Origin: Ochotona curzoniae
Taxonomy: Eukaryota > Chordata > Mammalia > Lagomorpha > Ochotonidae
Length of the DNA stretch: 64,000 nt
Assembly (NCBI RefSeq): GCF_017591425.1
Contig: NW_024465751.1
Coordinates: forward strand, 5,270,001 to 5,334,000
Direction of reading: 5' to 3'
The notes beneath the pieces were generated by a model, which saw nothing but the letters and a program-made list of their open reading frames with translations, ran no database searches and was not told the DNA's origin. Of this stretch, positions 59,935 through 64,000 are shown piece by piece. The first letter of the stretch is position 1; each line of letters begins with the position of its first letter. The position numbers and the translations under genes were made by a program.

Positions 59935-60289
59935 AAGGCCCTGTTCTTGAAGGATCATGAATAAAATCTCAGGGTATCAAAGAAGAAGGACTAATGCAGA
60001 CAGGTAAACTTCTCCATCTTATGATGGAGTTTTAGCATTCTACATCTAGCTGGCATTCCTTATTATTAAGTAGTTCTTCACTCTTCTTTTGCCTGGCACA
60101 TATTATCAGTCCCTAATTTCCTAAACCATTGTTGGTTTCACTGATCTCTCTCTCCAGCTTCAGCCTCCCCAGTGACTCCTGTTATCTTGCAGGTAGTTCA
60201 ACCTATGTCAGCCCCTTTCCCTAATCCCATATTCCATTCGGAGCAGCAAAACCCATCTGTCCCCAAAGGAAAACTAAGAAGAGAGTGTC
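59935..60289. other. No recognisable gene or repeat
   Basis: Unique sequence. Confidence 0.45.
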
Positions 60290-60680
60290 ATCGTATTCCA
60301 GTTGTACTGTAGTAATCCATAAGAAAATGTCACAAACTTGATCCCTTACAAACAATGGAAATGTATTTCTTGCCATTATGAAGACTGGAAAGTTCCAGAC
60401 TAAGTCACTGTAGGTTCAACACCTGATAAGACCAAGGACTTGCCCTGAATTTTGAATGGTGTTTTGAGCACTGCCCTCATAAGATAGAAGGCGAAGAATT
60501 GAAAAGCAATTTAGTATCCTCCAGCTCTTGCAAAAGACAAGAATGCTATCAGTGAATGGGGGGCCTCTATGGACTGATAACCACTTCAATGCCCAACCTC
60601 AATTGCTGCTGCATTGGAGCTGAGGTCACTAAGGCTTAAAAAGACAGAGTGTTAGTTGCCCAGATTTTCTAGAAAATAAT
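60290..60680 (-). mobile_element. MaLR LTR fragment (MLT1-like)
   Basis: 'gtaatccataagaaaatgtcacaaacttgatcccttacaaacaatggaaatgtatttcttgccattatgaagactgg' with 'gataagaccaaggacttgcc' and 'caatgcccaacctcaattgctgctgcattggagctgagg' follows the order of an antisense MLT1 LTR. No internal part seen. Confidence 0.6.
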
Positions 60681-61664
60681 ACGTAATTAGAATGTCAAAG
60701 AGGCACTCAGAATTCTCCCAGGTGTGATGTACAACTTCAAAGAATCGATTTCACCATGTTCATTTTGTCTGCTTGATTAGGATTTCTAGCAAAATAAAGT
60801 ATTTCAAGCAATCATGGCTTTAGTAATTCTTTCCCTTGCCCGTCACACTCTGTACTTGCACACCACTGATTCTCATGGCTGAAATGCCGTATGACCTCCA
60901 ACCGCCATGGTTCAGATTAAGCTGTGTTTCTTCAAGAAGATGCCCAATAAAAGCATATTAAAGTATCTTTATTCTGACCTGTAAAGGAGCGGAAAATGAT
61001 GCACACCATGGGAAGAAACAACAATAGCCAAAAATAGCTTGTTTCCTGCCACTCATTTGAAAGGATAAAGTTCTAAGCTCTTGGCTTTGTCCTGTTCCAT
61101 ACTTAATCTTTGCAGGCAACTAGGGTGCGAATCAGCTCTCTGGCTTGATCTGTGTTTATCTCTATTTTGTCTCTGGCTTTTTGATCCCCCTGCCCCCACT
61201 TCAAGCAAATAAGCTAAGCAAAAGGAACAGATTTCTCATACACCTCTTATCCCTATACACAAAGGTTCAGCCAATGTCATTCATGTGGCACATTTGTTAC
61301 AAGCAATGCATTTATGTTGCCCCATTATTATCTTCCAGGTTCTATAGCCCACATTGGAATTCATTCATGATTTTCTATATACTATGGTTTTGACAAAATT
61401 GGTCATCACATATTCTCTCCAGTGTAATGTCATTGAGAGTAACTCCATCACCCTACGTATCCAGAATGCTCTGCCTATCCATCTCCACTAAACCCTGTCA
61501 GCCTCTGATCTTTCAACTGTCTTCCTAGTTTCATCTTTCTCACAGTGTCATATAATTTGAGTCGTAGGGTACATAACCCCTTCAGACTGAAATTTTTGCC
61601 TTTAACAAGAATGAAAAGCATTTTGTTTAAATGAGCAGCGGAAGTGGTATATCTCATGTCTAGC
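60681..61664. other. Unique sequence without a clear gene
   Basis: Short frames only. Nothing recognised. Confidence 0.5.
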
Positions 61665-61930
61665 TTGGTTTTTTTCATTTTTTCAATTTTTTATGACACA
61701 ATTCCATAGACTTGGGGATTTCCCCTCTCTACTCCCCAACCCCATCCCCATTGATTTCCCCTATATTATTACAATTCAATAATAGTCACAAGTCCATAAT
61801 TCTGCTATTTAAGAGTATCCTGACATTGTAGGTGTGGTAGAAAGTCCAGCATTGTATTGTCAAGATACATTTATCAGTTTCACTGGGAGTCCCCCCTATC
61901 CAGGAAAGGAAATATCTATTTACATGGTAA
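61665..61930 (-). mobile_element. L1 3' UTR, antisense (lineage-specific L1)
   Basis: The plus strand begins with T-rich sequence (complement of the tail), then 'atgacacaattccatagacttgggg' and 'attacaattcaataatagtcacaagtccataattctgc'. Its complement matches 21.2-21.5 kb in order: 'cagtgaaactg...aaatg', 'ctacaatgtcaggata', 'gggg' run, 'tctatggaattgtgtcataaaa'. Confidence 0.78.
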
Positions 61931-62018
61931 ATGGTTAAATCAAGTTAACTAATGTGTATTATCTCACAACGTTGTTGCTTTTGTGGTGAGAATAGTTTAA
62001 ATTTACTGACATTTTAAA
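61931..62018 (-). mobile_element. Old L1M fragment, between two younger L1 ends
   Basis: 'ggtaaatggttaaatcaagttaactaatgtgtattatctcac...ttgtggtgagaatagtttaaatttac' matches antisense L1M/L1MA 3' sequence. The same element resumes at about 62520. Confidence 0.72.
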
Positions 62019-62182
62019 AACCATACTTAAACAACAGAATGATGGACTTATGATTTTTTAAGGACTATACTAGTGTAATAATACAGGGGTAATCAGTGGG
62101 AGGAGGGCATTTGGGAAGGATGGAGGGGAAATGCTGGAGCCTATGGAACAATGTCATGCAATAAATAAATAAGGATATAATG
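62019..62182 (+). mobile_element. L1 3' UTR, sense (lineage-specific L1)
   Basis: 'acttaaacaacagaatgatggacttatg', 'actatactagtgtaataatacaggggtaatcagtgggaggagggc' and 'ggggaaatgctggagcctatggaacaatgtcatgcaataaataaataag' match the other L1 ends in this window. Orientation is opposite to the copy at 61665-61930. Confidence 0.78.
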
Positions 62183-62195
62183 CTTTTTAACTACG

Positions 62196-62515
62196 ATTAT
62201 CATGGTAGAGTGTATGTCTGACATAGTAGCTGGCAATGCTGGATACACTTGTATCCCACAGACCACAAGTCTGGTCCTGATTCCAGCATCCTGCCAAGGC
62301 ACACCTGGCAGGCACCAAACCAGGGCCTGATGGCTTGGAACCCTTGCACCAGTAAGGGAGACCTGGATTGGGTACCTTGATCACAGCTTCCATCTGGTTA
62401 GGCTCTTGCAGTGTAAGCATCTGAACAGTGAGTCACTAGATAGATAACTTTCTCTCCCTCCCTCAATTCTCTCTCTGCCTTCATTCACTATCCATTAGCA
62501 AATGAAAATTATTTT
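62196..62515 (+). repeat. CSINE, old and diverged
   Basis: Head 'atcatggtagagtgtatgtctgacatag', 'gctggatacacttgtatcccac', 'gcctgatggcttggaacccttgcaccagtaagggagacctgg', then a CT block ('ctctccctccctcaattctctctctg'). Old L1M follows directly. Confidence 0.75.
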
Positions 62516-62519
62516 ATAT

Positions 62520-63065
62520 GATGCTTTGACATTGTTCCTCCTGTATTAGTGAAGGTTTGTATCCTTTAACCAAGATCTCTGTAACCCACTCACCCAACAT
62601 CCTCTGTGCCCTAGACCCTGGGTACATTCTTTTCCTCCGTATTTCTATCAATTCAATGCTTTTGTATTCAGCATGTAAATTAGATCATGTAATATCTGTC
62701 TTAACTTGTCTGGCTTATTTTATTTAGGATACTGTCTTCCAGGTTCGTAGATGTTGTCATAAATGGCAGAATTTCCTTCTTTTTATGCTTGAATACTATT
62801 CTGTTGAAGCACTTCGTTCCACATTTTCCTAATTCGTTTCTCCAACAGTAACACATTTAGGTTGATTCTATATCTTGGCTATTGTGGATAGTGCTGCAGT
62901 AAATATGGAAGTGTGCATATCTCTTACACATATTATCTTAATTGAAACTTGACTACATACGGTAGGGGATGAGACCTGGAGCACCAACAGATATTTGACT
63001 CCTCTATATGACCTATCAGAGGGACCATCTTTGCAATACTACCTAGACTGTGTAAGCCTAATCTC
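62520..63065 (-). mobile_element. Old L1M 3' UTR, main block
   Basis: 'tgtatcctttaaccaagatctctg', 'gcttattttatttaggatactgtcttccaggttcgtagatgttgtcataaatggcagaatttccttctttttatgcttgaatactattctg' and 'ggttgattctatatcttggctattgtggatagtgctgcagtaaatatgg' are hallmark antisense L1M words. Confidence 0.88.
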
Positions 63066-63744
63066 TGGGTACATTAATTCAATATTATTGTTGAAAAAAA
63101 AAGCATACTGCATTAATCAAGTATCTAGCCTAATGCTGACAAAACAAATGTTTGATTGATTGCATTAAGAAACAAACAGTATCATCCCTGGCATTTCAAA
63201 AACAGGTTTACGTAGCCTAGCAGCTCTGATATCCATAGTGGTTCTTCTCATCAACTGAATTCACAGTGACGCTCTGAGAGTAATCGGACAAGATATCCAT
63301 CCCCACTGTTAGAAATAAGACGGGATACTCAAAGTGATTGAACAGTCCCCAGAGGTTACACAGCAGAAAAGACAACTTGAGAATGACTTTTAAGTCTTCA
63401 CTCCAGGGTGTAAGTATTTTCTATTATGCCATTAATTCTTTGTTCCTTCTTTTATTCTGCAAATATTTATTGAATTTCTGTGACGAGCTTTTCTCTGTGG
63501 TGACAAATATGCTATATAGCTCATTCTTTTGCTCCTTTTGTCTTACCCACCTCCTCCTTTAGGAAGGGATGTGATCCATTCAACTAGTCAAAACTTTCTG
63601 TGAAAAGTAGTAGATAGTCAGGTACAAAGTTTAAATGCTCACTAAATGGCTAGTAAACGGGGATTGATGAATAGAAAAGTCTATTGCAATATACCCAAGA
63701 CAACTTCCCAAAGCACACATCTCTCAATCAGATACATGCATTAA
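63066..63744. other. Gene-free; weak MIR piece
   Basis: A possible antisense MIR fragment lies at about 63335-63430 ('gaacagtccccagaggttacacagcag'). Otherwise unrecognised. Confidence 0.4.
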
Positions 63745-63955
63745 TGCAGAATCTTTGAAATCAAACAGATCGCTCTATGTAACTTTGGGCAGCTTCCCTA
63801 AGCTCTATGAACTTGAGTCTGTATCTGGAAAACGCAACCAGTAACAGCTGCCTGGAAGATTTGAGAATTAAATGAGTCAGCCAGTTGTAAGCACCTATCT
63901 TAGTATGCTGGTACACAGGAGGGTCCCAATCAATAGTAGTGATTGTTGTGTAAGG
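63745..63955 (+). repeat. MIR
   Basis: 'ctatgtaactttgggcagcttccctaagctctatgaacttgagtctgtatctggaaaacgc' then 'ttgagaattaaatgagtcagcc...gtaagcacctatcttagtatgctgg' follows sense MIR from the mid-part to the 3' end. Confidence 0.78.
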
Positions 63956-64000
63956 TACAGGGTCGGTAACATCAGTGTGAGTTCATCTGGCATGGGGGAT

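Overview
This window reads as nuclear DNA of a mammal, almost certainly a lagomorph and most likely a pika (Ochotona) or a close relative. The main evidence is about 26 copies of one tRNA-derived SINE of roughly 300-350 bp, the lagomorph C repeat (CSINE). It has an RNA polymerase III-like head, a body with the motifs 'tggcctgggaaagcag' and 'ggagctggatgggaag', a pyrimidine-rich stretch and an 'aataaaaataaat' tail. The best-preserved copies carry a head with 'gcctagcggctaaagtc', which I associate with pika rather than rabbit. Family names here come from memory of consensus sequences, not from a search.

I find no convincing protein-coding gene, rRNA, tRNA or CpG island. The window looks like an AT-rich gene desert or a large intron. 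Nearly all long open frames are SINE, L1 or L2 sequence, or random AT-rich sequence. The one candidate for a conserved exon is a 91-codon open segment on the minus strand at about 55.53-55.79 kb, with a splice-acceptor-like start, a stop codon and an ATTAAA downstream. I could not identify its family.

Layout: 0-1.6 kb, a 5'-inverted L1 with a CSINE inside it. 1.6-9.5 kb, unique sequence with scattered CSINEs. 9.5-12.1 kb, an old plus-strand L1M-type element (ORF1 to early ORF2) cut by one CSINE. 13-22 kb, a MaLR-type LTR, two mariner-like miniature elements, several CSINEs, a G-rich 26-bp minisatellite and a lineage-specific L1 3' end. 22-38 kb, mostly unique sequence with old L1M, MIR and CSINE pieces. 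38.9-41.1 kb, the youngest-looking CSINE (exact 10-bp target duplication), then a long L2 split by another CSINE. 43-48 kb, MIR, a mariner-like element, a CSINE and a long antisense L2. 51.3-52.1 kb, two CSINEs head to head around a T8-G9-CC-T10 run. 53-60 kb, a truncated CSINE with an (ATCT)n run, the exon candidate, L1M, a CSINE with a 9-bp duplication, an L2 and a CSINE lacking its 3' end. 60-64 kb, a MaLR-type LTR, then an old L1M carrying two oppositely oriented younger L1 3' ends and a CSINE, then MIR.

No pathway or operon can be described. What the window shows is layered transposition: MIR, L2 and mariner oldest, then L1M and MaLR, then lagomorph L1 and CSINEs.
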